Shown piece by piece: positions 1 to 6,255 of a stretch of DNA of 9,256 nucleotides. Under the pieces are notes generated by a model, which saw only the letters and a program-made list of their open reading frames with translations, was not told where the DNA came from and made no database searches. This DNA comes from Bacteroidales bacterium (GTDB lineage Bacteria; Bacteroidota; Bacteroidia; Bacteroidales; Muribaculaceae): assembly GCA_019415705.1 (NCBI GenBank), contig DXYS01000018.1:1-9256 (forward strand), in the 5' to 3' direction. Positions within the stretch are counted from its first letter, which is position 1; every line of letters starts with the position of its first letter. A program made the translations under genes and the position numbers.

Positions 1-35
1 GCCCCGGGACTCACACGAGCCCCGGGGCTTTTTTT
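1..35 (+). terminator. Rho-independent terminator for a convergent gene to the left
   Basis: Bases 1-8 (GCCCCGGG) pair perfectly with 21-28 (CCCGGGGC). CTC at 10-12 can also pair with GAG at 17-19 across an A/C mismatch, leaving a loop of ACAC. Seven T residues follow directly at 29-35. This is a textbook intrinsic terminator reading in the plus direction, so it most likely ends a plus-strand gene just outside the left edge. Bases to the left of position 1 are not visible, so whether it also works on the minus strand cannot be judged. Confidence 0.9.
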
Positions 36-49
36 GTATCATCACTTGA

Positions 50-167
50 GGGGTTGATGAGTCTGATTTGACTTATGAGTCTTATGTTATTAATGTGACT
101 GATGTGTCTTATGTGACTGATGTGTCTTATGTGACCTGATGTGTCTTATGTGGCTGATGTGATATTA
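50..167. repeat. Degenerate tandem array with 9-bp period (consensus GTGNCTKAT)
   Basis: From about 50 to 167 the sequence can be cut into about 13 consecutive 9-base units, nearly all ending in AT. The best-conserved part is 95-149, where GTGACTGAT and GTGTCTTAT alternate to form an 18-bp higher-order unit: exact copies at 95-112 and 113-130, then a copy at 131-149 with one extra C. Units at 59-94 (GAGTCTGAT, TTGACTTAT, GAGTCTTAT, GTTATTAAT) and 150-167 are more diverged. It lies between two terminators and overlaps no gene. There are no unique spacers, so it is not a CRISPR. I recall similar low-complexity CTTATGTG-type tracts between genes in other Bacteroidales, but could not check this. 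Function unknown. Confidence 0.8.
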
Positions 168-168
168 A

Positions 169-200
169 TAAGGCCGCTAAGTTTTGGCTTAGCGGCCTTA
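169..200 (-). terminator. Probable intrinsic terminator of the minus-strand gene run
   Basis: Bases 169-181 (TAAGGCCGCTAAG) pair perfectly over 13 bp with 188-200, with a 6-base loop (TTTTGG, 182-187). It starts 25 nt past the stop codon of the lipoprotein gene. Read on the minus strand, the stem is followed by an A/T-rich stretch (TTAATATCA) rather than a clean T run, so the U tract is weak. The stem strength and position after the last gene make termination of the minus-strand transcript the best reading. It could instead act mainly as a 3' end stabiliser. Confidence 0.72.
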
Positions 201-225
201 AATGCATCTTTATTAAGATCTGCGT

Positions 226-681
226 TTACCATATTTTGCGGAGGTAATAAGTGATGAGGCGTCCGTCTGTGTCGCGCCATTGGAGTTCCATGTGGCTCGA
301 TTTGTTGCTGACTATGGTGAGGTCGATTATCTCGTCTGAGGTGAAGTATAGCCACTCCGGAGCGCAGTAACCGCTTGTGCCTACCGGATTTTGGTCGTCA
401 TGATGCATGAAATTGAGTAACAGATGTCCGTCGCGTTCTTCCCATGTGCCCCAGCGACCGTTCTTCTCATACATGCCGTCTACACGTGATATTTCGATGA
501 TATTATTCTGAAATTCCCAGAATGTTTCTTCGGGGTTGAAATCAGTGACTTTTTCTCCGTCGATTGTCATTTCATATTGTAGCCATGAGCCGAAGTAGGG
601 GCCGATGTTGCCGTTGTTCTGCGTGCACGAGGAGAGCAATCCGAATATTAAGATAAGAAGTAATGGTATTTTTGTTTTCAT
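226..681 (-). CDS. Small lipocalin-like lipoprotein
   Basis: A predicted 151-aa lipoprotein. Residues 1-18 form a signal peptide (MKTK, then a Leu/Ile-rich core) ending in a lipobox LSSC, with Cys19 as the lipidated residue. The mature part looks like one small beta-rich domain of the lipocalin-like type common in Bacteroidetes: GSW near residues 31-33, WEFQNNII near 55-62, GRWGTWEERDG near 75-85 and a C-terminal YYLRKIW. Residues after Cys19 (TQNNGN) lack the acidic or Lys/Asp-rich surface-export signal known from Bacteroidetes lipoproteins, so it may stay on the periplasmic face. Its ATG overlaps the stop of the upstream Wzi-family gene as ATGA, suggesting coupled translation. It is the last gene before the hairpin at 169-200. 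The ligand or partner is unknown; the lipocalin-like assignment rests on pattern only. Confidence 0.8.
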   Translation of the reverse strand: MKTKIPLLLILIFGLLSSCTQNNGNIGPYFGSWLQYEMTIDGEKVTDFNPEETFWEFQNNIIEISRVDGMYEKNGRWGTWEERDGHLLLNFMHHDDQNPVGTSGYCAPEWLYFTSDEIIDLTIVSNKSSHMELQWRDTDGRLITYYLRKIW

Positions 682-2222
682 TTTTTTCGTGATGAGAGGG
701 TGAGGGAGCCTGTGTAAGAGATAGTGAGAGCACCGCCGAAATTATCGCCGCGAAGTCTGCCACGGTCTATGGCGAGCTGTGCTTTCACATCAAGACCGGG
801 AAGCACATGTCGTGCGTCCCAGCCGACCTGTGCCATTGCCGAGAAGTTTTTGCGGGCTTGAGGCAGCGGCGTGCGACCCATTGCATAGCCTTTTTGACCC
901 GAAATCATCGCTTTATAGCTTATGTCGTCGGTTAGCCAGCCGAGGACGGCGATGTGATAGCCACGTATGCGGTTGTAAATAAATTCAGGATAACCGTCGG
1001 AATTATAGAACGGCGATACGATAAAGGGCGTCGCAATGGCCATGCCGTAATTTGTATAGGGGCCGAATGAGTCGTTGTTATAGTAATTGTCGCCACCGGT
1101 TGCTTCGGTGGTGATTGTCGTGCCCGGATTATCGCCGGGAGCCCAGTGCAGCGGGCCGCTCATATTACGGAAATCTATATACTCGGCCACGGCGCCGCTC
1201 ACTGCCTGACGGTGGTCTGTTGTGTACTGAAGGCCCCACAGACCGTCCCATCCGTTCATACGTCCGATGCCCGAGCCGTCTTCCCACGGCCACTCGAAAT
1301 AGAACGCTATCTGACTGTTGTCGCGCAGGCGATAACGGGCCTTGAGCGACCATGAGCCGAGAGTACTGCCCTCGTAGAAACCGTTGCCGTTGCCTCGAAG
1401 GGGTATAAGCATTTTTAAAGCGTCTTTTATTTTGAAACCGCGGTGTTCGCTATTTGTCAGTTTGCCGTGGAGATAACGGTCTGAGCTTCCCCCAAAAAAG
1501 GCTGCGGTCTGCATTCCGAAGGTGACCGACAGACGCTCTGACGGCTTGGTGCGGAAATAACAGTATTTATATGTGTAATTTAAGTCAGTCGCTATGAGGT
1601 CGTTGTAGTAGTTGAACTGTTTGCGTCGGAAACCGTTGTCGGTAAGGCGCGAATAATTGATTTTGCCGTCAATTTGCAACCAGCCTTTTGTGAACGGGAT
1701 GTCTTGAAAATCTATAAAACCGACAGTTACGCCGGGTATAGGACGCGCGTTATTGCTTAGCACTAGGTCGCCCGACGACAGTCTCGGGTCGACAATCTTA
1801 GACTCTGCCTCCTTCATGCCCCCGAGGGCATATAAGCAGCGGTATTTGATTTCGGCATACAGCGTTTGCAGACGTATGGCAGACGGACGCATGTTGCTTA
1901 CAGTCCAGTCGTCAGCATCTTTATCGTAGCGTGCGTAGCGCATATCGTGGCTGTAACCCGTGATGACTTCAGCGCCTGCTCCCCAGCTGAATCGCCGTGA
2001 GCGGTCAAGCGTCTTTTCGGCTGACAAATCAAGGAGTAACGAATTTTTGACGGCATTGCGTCCGCCGTTCCACGACCCGATCATATATGGAGCCGCAGCT
2101 CCTGACGAGGCGTTAGTGTAGACGGCTGCACGGTATGTAATGGAGTCATTGCGTGCGTCAGCTGTCATCTGTGATGACAGAATCACTGCCGCCATGGCTG
2201 ATAGCTTAATGAAATGTCGCAT
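678..2222 (-). CDS. Wzi-family outer-membrane beta-barrel protein (capsule assembly Wzi family)
   Basis: A 514-aa exported protein. An N-terminal signal peptide (MRHFIKLSAM, hydrophobic to about residue 17) probably ends near ADA at 21-23. The rest has the alternating aromatic/polar strands of an outer-membrane barrel. The pattern matches the Bacteroidetes Wzi-family proteins: GSWNGGR near 49-55, LYALGGMKE near 130-138, SGPLHWAPGDNPGT near 355-368, then GGDNYYNND and FGPYTNYGM near 377-394, and RLRGDNFGGALTISYTG near 489-505. E. coli Wzi is a lectin-like barrel that anchors capsule to the cell surface. Bacteroidetes members are longer and often lie outside capsule loci, as here, so the substrate is unknown. 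The C-terminus ends in SRKK rather than the usual aromatic residue. It follows the M16 gene after 25 nt and is coupled to the lipoprotein gene by an ATGA overlap. Confidence 0.82.
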   Translation of the reverse strand: MRHFIKLSAMAAVILSSQMTADARNDSITYRAAVYTNASSGAAAPYMIGSWNGGRNAVKNSLLLDLSAEKTLDRSRRFSWGAGAEVITGYSHDMRYARYDKDADDWTVSNMRPSAIRLQTLYAEIKYRCLYALGGMKEAESKIVDPRLSSGDLVLSNNARPIPGVTVGFIDFQDIPFTKGWLQIDGKINYSRLTDNGFRRKQFNYYNDLIATDLNYTYKYCYFRTKPSERLSVTFGMQTAAFFGGSSDRYLHGKLTNSEHRGFKIKDALKMLIPLRGNGNGFYEGSTLGSWSLKARYRLRDNSQIAFYFEWPWEDGSGIGRMNGWDGLWGLQYTTDHRQAVSGAVAEYIDFRNMSGPLHWAPGDNPGTTITTEATGGDNYYNNDSFGPYTNYGMAIATPFIVSPFYNSDGYPEFIYNRIRGYHIAVLGWLTDDISYKAMISGQKGYAMGRTPLPQARKNFSAMAQVGWDARHVLPGLDVKAQLAIDRGRLRGDNFGGALTISYTGSLTLSSRKK

Positions 2223-2247
2223 TGGAAGTGATATGAGGGATAATTGA

Positions 2248-3489
2248 TTATACGGATGGTGTCATGACGAGTGACGAAGGATTTACGAGTTGTCGCGCGG
2301 CTTCGATGATGTCGTCGCATGAAATGTCTGCAATCATCTGCTCGTTTTCGTCGCGGGTAATCACACGGTTGCGCCACAAGAGCTGTCGTGCTGCCGAGAG
2401 TGTGGAATTCTCGCGGTTTTCGGATGCAATGACGAGCTGGCCGAGATATTGTTTTTTAGCAGCGTCAAGACTGCGCCGGCTCAGACCGTCGTCGGCAATA
2501 CGCCTTATGGTACGGTCGACAATCGCACGGCACTTACGTGCATCTTCGGGGTCGCAGCCAAAGTAGACTGTCAGGAGTCCGCAGTCAGAGAACAGTGTTG
2601 TCGATGCCTCGACCGAGTAGACTAATCCGCGGCGCTCACGCAACTCGACATTGAGCAACGAGTTCATTCCCGGTCCGCCGAGGATGTTTGACAGCAGGGC
2701 CGTGGCTGCACGCCGCGGGCTGAGATAGCCGTCGATGCGTGCGCCGACGATATAGTGGGCCTGATGGCTCGGGATAATCCGGCATTCATTAAAAGATGCG
2801 ACCACAGGCGGCTCCGTGACGATGCGCTGCTCCTCATACCCCGCAGGGATAACGGCAAAACGTCGCTCGAAATTTGCAAATACTTTTGATGCCGTCACCG
2901 GCCCGCTGTAGAAAGCCACCATGTCGGCCGCTTTGTAATGGCGTGAGACAAAGTTACGACAGTCGGCGCTGTCAAATGTGTCGACTGTCTTATGTGTGCC
3001 GAGTATGTTGTGACCGAGCGGGCTGCCGGCAAAAAGCAGGTCTTCGAAGTCATCATAAACGGCGTCGGCCGGCGAGTCGAGATAAGAATCAATCTCGTCA
3101 GCCACGACGTCGCGCTCCTTGTCGAGCTCGTCTGAGGGGAAAACGCTTGCCGTCGCGAGGTCGGCTATAAGTTCGGTCGCGCGGTCGAGGTTGCCTGTTG
3201 GGAATGTGCTGTAGACGACGGTTTCCTCTTTGGTCGTGTAAGCGTTGAGTTCGCCGCCGACGGCCTCCATGCGGTTTATTATGCGTGATGCCGAGCGGTG
3301 CGATGTGCCCTTGAAGATGGTGTGCTCTACGAAATGCGCGAGGCCGTAACGGTCGCTCTCCTCATTGCGGCTGCCGGCACGGACATACAGGCCGGTACAG
3401 CCGACCGCCGAGCCGGGCAAGTGAAGATGCACGGCGCGCAGACCGTTAGAAAGAGTGGAGGTTACGATGTTTTCAGACGGTCTCCTCAT
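2248..3489 (-). CDS. M16-family zinc metallopeptidase (single-domain-pair, PqqL/processing-peptidase-like)
   Basis: An M16 (inverzincin) peptidase of about 413 aa from the preferred ATG at 3489; an in-frame GTG at 3501 would add four residues and enlarge the overlap with ispG from 17 to 29 nt. Numbering from that GTG, the inverted zinc motif is HFVEH (His56, Glu59, His60), and the third ligand is Glu136 in ERDVVADEI, at the 76-residue spacing known for the family. The C-terminal half carries RERRGLVYSV (288-297), matching the conserved Arg/Tyr substrate-binding motif. All catalytic residues are present, so it should be active. The length fits the small M16B type, which usually works as a dimer. 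No signal peptide is visible, so it is probably cytoplasmic. Substrate unknown; general peptide turnover or peptide processing are both possible. It lies between ispG and the Wzi-family gene. Confidence 0.9.
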   Translation of the reverse strand: MRRPSENIVTSTLSNGLRAVHLHLPGSAVGCTGLYVRAGSRNEESDRYGLAHFVEHTIFKGTSHRSASRIINRMEAVGGELNAYTTKEETVVYSTFPTGNLDRATELIADLATASVFPSDELDKERDVVADEIDSYLDSPADAVYDDFEDLLFAGSPLGHNILGTHKTVDTFDSADCRNFVSRHYKAADMVAFYSGPVTASKVFANFERRFAVIPAGYEEQRIVTEPPVVASFNECRIIPSHQAHYIVGARIDGYLSPRRAATALLSNILGGPGMNSLLNVELRERRGLVYSVEASTTLFSDCGLLTVYFGCDPEDARKCRAIVDRTIRRIADDGLSRRSLDAAKKQYLGQLVIASENRENSTLSAARQLLWRNRVITRDENEQMIADISCDDIIEAARQLVNPSSLVMTPSV

Positions 3490-5047
3490 CAGTCCAGTCA
3501 CCGTTGTCTTTAATCAGTTGAATAAGTCGGGGTAGCGCTTCGTCTGCGGGAATATTCTTCACGAGACACTCCTTGCCTTTGTATAGGCTTACGCATCCGG
3601 CCGCAGCGCCGACATAGCCGTAGTCAGCGTCGGCCATTTCGCCCGGTCCGTTGACAATGCATCCCATGACGCCGATTTTGAGTCCCTTGAGATGAGAAGT
3701 GCCTTTCTTGATAGTCTGAAGCACGGCGGGGAGGTCGAAAAGCGTGCGGCCGCAACCCGGACAGGCGATATACTCCGTCTTGGAGATGCGGCGGCGCGTG
3801 GCCTGCAAGATGCTGAGTTCGAGTGATTTGACTGCCTTACGGCCAATAGATGGCGCATCAATCATTATGCCGTCACCGAGTCCGTCAAGCAGCAGTGAGC
3901 CGAAATCGACAGAGGCCTCTATGGCAAGGTGTTCGTAATCAGCCACATCCGGATATGAGATGCGTATCACAGTCGGCTTGTCATTACCCGCCGCAAAGCG
4001 CTCGGCATACTGACGGCGGATATCGTTGATAGCTGAAGGAGAAGTCGCAGAAACGATTTCATAGCCTTTAGCAGCAAATTCGTCAGGGTCGCAGTCTACC
4101 CACGCGGCTAACGGCGCGCGGCGCAGGCCGGAAGGTCGCTCGGGAGACTTGGCAAGACGTTGGCCGCCGTTTACTTTGGCAATCATGCCGATATAATCGA
4201 CGAGCATACGGGCTACCGGCAGCTCGTTCTCGGGTGCCTCGCTGAGCGACACGCGGATAGTGTCGCCTATGCCGTCGGCAAGAAGCGAACCGATGCCCAC
4301 AGCCGATTTTACACGCCCGTCCTCGGCGTCACCGGCCTCGGTTACACCGAGATGCAGCGGGAAGTGCATACCCTCGGCCTCCATCGCGGCCACGAGGCGG
4401 CGGACGGTCGAGGTCATAATCACGACGTTTGAAGCCTTGATGGAGATGACCACATCCTTGAAATTCTCGTCGACGCAGACACGCAGAAACTCCATGGCCG
4501 ACTCGACCATGCCGGCCGGTGTGTCGCCATATCGGCTCATGATGCGGTCGCTGAGCGAGCCGTGGTTGACGCCGATGCGTATTGCTGTATGATTCTCGCG
4601 GCAGAGACGCAGGAAGGGGACGAGTTTATCTCGTATTTTACGGATTTCGGCGGCATATTCCTCGTCGGTAAACTCAAGTTTGACAAATGTGCGTCCCGGG
4701 TCGACGAAATTGCCGGGATTGATGCGCACTTTCTCGACGTGGAGCGCAGCTTCGAAAGCCGCAGCCGGATTGAAATGTATGTCGGCGACCAAGGGAACGG
4801 TCACACCGCGCTCACGCAGCTCCCGGCTGATATCGGCGAGATTGCGGGCCTGAGCGACGCCCTGAGCGGTAAGTCTGACGATGTCGGCGCCGGCGCGTGC
4901 GATTGACTCACACTGCGCCACTGACGCGGTGGTGTCGAGAGTGGGCGTGTTAGTCATCGATTGCAATGCGATAGGATTATCGCCGCCGATAGTTATGTCG
5001 CCGATGTGTACACAACTGCTATGCCGGCGAAAAGGAGTGTCGCTCAT
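3473..5047 (-). CDS. ispG: 4-hydroxy-3-methylbut-2-en-1-yl diphosphate synthase (IspG/GcpE), three-domain type
   Basis: IspG converts methylerythritol cyclodiphosphate to HMBPP, the penultimate step of the MEP isoprenoid pathway, using a [4Fe-4S] cluster. The 524-aa protein has an N-terminal TIM barrel (about 10-290; ALQSMTNTPT, VRLTAQG, VADIHFNP, IRIGVNHGSL, LGVTEAGD), a central insert (about 290-420) and a C-terminal iron-sulfur domain. Cluster ligands are Cys429 and Cys432 in CPGC, Cys463, and Glu470 in NGPGE; the 7-residue spacing from the third Cys to Glu matches E. coli IspG. The insert marks the three-domain form of plants, Chlamydia and Bacteroidetes, as opposed to the shorter E. coli form. 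At 524 aa it seems shorter than the roughly 600-aa members I remember, mainly because of a compact insert. Its ATG overlaps the purE stop as ATGA, so translation is likely coupled. Confidence 0.96.
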   Translation of the reverse strand: MSDTPFRRHSSCVHIGDITIGGDNPIALQSMTNTPTLDTTASVAQCESIARAGADIVRLTAQGVAQARNLADISRELRERGVTVPLVADIHFNPAAAFEAALHVEKVRINPGNFVDPGRTFVKLEFTDEEYAAEIRKIRDKLVPFLRLCRENHTAIRIGVNHGSLSDRIMSRYGDTPAGMVESAMEFLRVCVDENFKDVVISIKASNVVIMTSTVRRLVAAMEAEGMHFPLHLGVTEAGDAEDGRVKSAVGIGSLLADGIGDTIRVSLSEAPENELPVARMLVDYIGMIAKVNGGQRLAKSPERPSGLRRAPLAAWVDCDPDEFAAKGYEIVSATSPSAINDIRRQYAERFAAGNDKPTVIRISYPDVADYEHLAIEASVDFGSLLLDGLGDGIMIDAPSIGRKAVKSLELSILQATRRRISKTEYIACPGCGRTLFDLPAVLQTIKKGTSHLKGLKIGVMGCIVNGPGEMADADYGYVGAAAGCVSLYKGKECLVKNIPADEALPRLIQLIKDNGDWTDEETV

Positions 5048-5550
5048 ACCTTGAATTTATAGTCAGTGATGGCTGCGAGGTCTTTGTTGGCTTTGACGAT
5101 TTTCTGTGACAGGCTGTCGCAGTAGCTTTTATAGCGTGCAGCGAGGTCACGGTCGGAGAGAGCAAGCATGCGCACGGCGAGTATTGCCGCATTTAGTCCG
5201 GCGTTGATGCCCACTGTGGCCACGGGTATGCCCGGAGGCATCTGCACTATTGAGAGAAGCGCATCCCGGCCGCCGAGTGTCGAGTCAATGGGCACGCCGA
5301 TGACCGGCAGAGTGGTGAGAGCGGCGATGACTCCCGGCAGTGCGGCGGCCATGCCGGCAGCGGCTATAATGACTTTGACTCCGCGGCTTTCGGCCGATGT
5401 GGCAAATTCGTCCACTTCGTGAGGTGTTCGGTGTGCGCTGAGCGCGTTCATCTCAAAGCTTACTTCCATCTGCTCGAGGAAGTCGGCGGCTTTGCGCAGT
5501 ATGGGCAGGTCTGATGTGCTGCCCATGATGATGCTGACTTTTGGTGTCAT
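5044..5550 (-). CDS. purE: N5-carboxyaminoimidazole ribonucleotide mutase, PurE class I
   Basis: PurE moves the carboxyl group of N5-CAIR to C4 to give CAIR in de novo purine synthesis, in the cytoplasm. The 168-aa length is normal for class I PurE, which forms octamers. Visible motifs are the phosphate-binding MGSTSDLP (9-16), the active-site SAHRTP with His40, the glycine/alanine loop AAAGMAAALPG (about 63-73), and SIVQMPPGIPVATVGI (about 99-114). In E. coli the loop reads GGAAHLPG; here its His is replaced by Ala, which I believe is usual in Bacteroidetes. The partner PurK is not in this window. The ORF ends with KFKV and its stop overlaps the ispG start by 4 nt. The upstream PAP2 gene is 25 nt away. 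Confidence 0.96.
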   Translation of the reverse strand: MTPKVSIIMGSTSDLPILRKAADFLEQMEVSFEMNALSAHRTPHEVDEFATSAESRGVKVIIAAAGMAAALPGVIAALTTLPVIGVPIDSTLGGRDALLSIVQMPPGIPVATVGINAGLNAAILAVRMLALSDRDLAARYKSYCDSLSQKIVKANKDLAAITDYKFKV

Positions 5551-5575
5551 ATTATGTGATGATAAGTTATGAGAA

Positions 5576-6226
5576 TTAAATATTCATAATAAGAATCTCT
5601 ACGGCACACCCGAGCGCGGCGCCGGCAATGACCTGAGCAAGCGTGTGGCGGTGCAGTATAAGACGTGATGTGGCGACGAGGCCGACAAGTATAATCATGC
5701 CTGTAAGCCACCAGACGCCTCCGGCATTAATCAGGCCTTTGAAAGCAAGCCAGCCGACGATACCGACCAGACCGCCCGAGGCCGATGCATGGGCGCTGAT
5801 TTTCCACCACAGGCTGATAATCATGGCGATAGCCGAAGTTACAGCCGCGCCGATATAAAACATCATCAGCCATGACGGCGCATGCACGGCGCGCAGATAT
5901 ATTGCCGCACCTATATAGCATGCGATGCTGACAGTGAAGGGTATGATGCGTTCGCGGCGGTCAGAGATGCTGAAGTCGCTTATGCGCCCGAGTCTCATCA
6001 GTGCGAGAATTGACGCCATGGGGAGCACCGCGGTTATCAAGGCGATGACGCCTGTGACCGCAAGTCTCATCCGTTCGGGCAGGATAACTAAAGGCGTGAG
6101 CCACAAGGCGAGTGCCATCGCGTATGTCGGGACAGCAATCGGCGTGAATACGTTGCTGATGACGGCAGCAGCCTTCTGTAGCGGTGTCTGTGATTTTATG
6201 TCGTTAGAATGTATATCGTCGGGCAT
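5576..6226 (-). CDS. PAP2-family integral membrane phosphatase, divergent motifs
   Basis: A 216-aa polytopic membrane protein with about six hydrophobic segments (near 25-50, 54-78, 97-112, 117-140, 152-164, 172-186/197-214). The layout fits the PAP2 (type 2 phosphatidic acid phosphatase) fold, but each motif is altered. The first is DRRERIIPF (89-97) in place of KxxxxxxRP, the second SAHASASGG (144-152) in place of PSGH, the third SRLILHRHTLAQV (187-199), with Gln198 where the usual Asp sits. Similar versions occur in other Bacteroidetes PAP2 proteins as far as I recall. Active family members dephosphorylate lipid phosphates such as undecaprenyl diphosphate, lipid A or phosphatidic acid; which of these applies cannot be told, and loss of activity is possible. 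It lies 29 nt after rpoN and 25 nt before purE. Confidence 0.82.
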   Translation of the reverse strand: MPDDIHSNDIKSQTPLQKAAAVISNVFTPIAVPTYAMALALWLTPLVILPERMRLAVTGVIALITAVLPMASILALMRLGRISDFSISDRRERIIPFTVSIACYIGAAIYLRAVHAPSWLMMFYIGAAVTSAIAMIISLWWKISAHASASGGLVGIVGWLAFKGLINAGGVWWLTGMIILVGLVATSRLILHRHTLAQVIAGAALGCAVEILIMNI

Positions 6227-6255
6227 TTTTGCTGTTATTTTGCAGATTTTGTCGG

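Noticed and set aside
50..167. CRISPR array or small repetitive coding sequence in the 9-bp array
   Set aside because: Repeats are directly adjacent with no unique spacers, and no cas genes are nearby. The plus frame reads as three-residue repeats but starts after a stop, has no ATG start and hits TGA at 137-139.
2248..3501. GTG at 3501 as start of the M16 gene
   Set aside because: An ATG four codons downstream (3489) is a stronger start codon and gives a smaller overlap with ispG. The GTG start cannot be excluded.
4562..4906. Open frame of 114 codons on the plus strand inside ispG
   Set aside because: It lies wholly antisense to a well-supported ispG with intact motifs; its protein resembles nothing I recognise. 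It is a shadow of codon bias.
5567..5589. A/T-rich inverted repeat across the PAP2 stop codon
   Set aside because: The stem is interrupted by a two-base bulge, consists almost only of A-T pairs and has no following T run; likely chance in an A/T-rich gap.
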